DNA of 42,983 nucleotides from Desulfovibrionales bacterium (GTDB taxonomy: Bacteria; Desulfobacterota; Desulfovibrionia; Desulfovibrionales; Desulfovibrionaceae): assembly GCA_030156255.1 (NCBI GenBank), contig JASGMV010000035.1, positions 1 to 42,983 of the forward strand, in the 5' to 3' direction. Shown here piece after piece: positions 42,885 through 42,983 of this stretch. The position numbers were made by a program, and so were the translations under genes. Position 1 is the first letter of the stretch; the number at the start of each line of letters is the position of its first letter. Under the pieces are notes generated by a model, which searched no databases, was not told the origin of the DNA, and was given only the letters and a program-made list of their open reading frames with translations.

Positions 42885-42975
42885 TAGAGCATATTACGCT
42901 TGAAATGCTTGCTTCACGGCGAGCGTAGCTCGCCTACAAGCATTTCGCAGCAAGGATTTGCGGACAAATCCTTGC
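42885..42975. repeat. REP-like palindrome cluster (copy 2)
   Basis: The first 25 bases (42885-42909) match the reverse complement of 14701-14725 at 24 positions. GAAATGCTTG (42902-42911) pairs with CAAGCATTTC (42937-42946) around an inner hairpin GGCGAGC-GTA-GCTCGCC (42918-42934). A second hairpin, GCAAGGATTTG/CAAATCCTTGC with loop CGGA (42950-42975), follows. The arrangement is like a bacterial interspersed mosaic element. It runs to the window edge. Confidence 0.7.
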
Positions 42976-42983
42976 CGAGCAGT

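Noticed and set aside
1-42983. CRISPR array or diversity-generating repeats
   Set aside because: I saw no evenly spaced direct repeats; palindromes found are single hairpins or REP-like copies.

Overview
The window is a GC-rich chromosomal segment from a Gram-negative bacterium. It encodes lipoproteins, twin-arginine (TAT) substrates, a complete tripartite RND pump and a MltF-type transglycosylase. The gene mix suggests a free-living, probably anaerobic, Desulfovibrio-like member of the Desulfobacterota: a NapH/NapG-like polyferredoxin beside a TAT-exported DUF362 protein, an adenylylsulfate-kinase-like protein, multi-receiver signalling proteins, a sigma-54 activator, and hard GC-rich hairpins between genes. 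This placement is inferred from gene content only. I see no rRNA, CRISPR array, prophage or intact insertion sequence. One tRNA gene is present.

Layout. Positions 1-6270: the tail of an upstream terminator, a secreted GH13 trehalose-synthase-like lipoprotein, recQ (minus), a divergent MarR-GNAT fusion with a palindromic operator, and tRNA-Ala(CGC) with its own promoter. Positions 6271-6715 are a non-coding stretch after the tRNA. Positions 6716-14560 carry signalling and redox genes: a double-receiver HD-GYP protein, trxC, an APH-like kinase coupled to an APS-kinase-like protein, a hybrid histidine kinase with Hpt, and cheD overlapping an HDOD gene. Positions 14592-21346 hold housekeeping and envelope genes: an FG-GAP-repeat exported protein, an RsmB/RsmF-type rRNA methyltransferase, rarD, a DUF1614 membrane protein, and rfbA overlapping a small lipoprotein gene.

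Positions 21427-30021 are minus-strand. They carry a DUF362/polyferredoxin pair and a three-gene efflux operon (outer-membrane factor, adaptor, RND pump) joined by overlapping stop/start codons. Positions 30346-36285, also minus, carry an orphan C5 methyltransferase with Vsr endonuclease, mltF, a membrane metallophosphoesterase, and a Memo-family protein overlapping a glycine-zipper lipoprotein. Positions 36455-42735 are plus-strand: a flavoprotein, a short sigma-54 activator with a GAFTHA loop instead of GAFTGA, and a very large exported TPR protein with a long low-complexity linker. The window ends in a cluster of palindromes, one of which matches a repeat at 14701-14725.

The most notable candidates for new biology are the sigma-54 activator plus TPR-protein pair, the membrane NapH-NapG fusion paired with DUF362, the exported trehalose-synthase-like lipoprotein, and the APH-like/APS-kinase-like pair. 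All are inferences from sequence and context. Several starts were moved downstream of the longest open frame, using Shine-Dalgarno position, family N-termini or overlap with the upstream stop codon.
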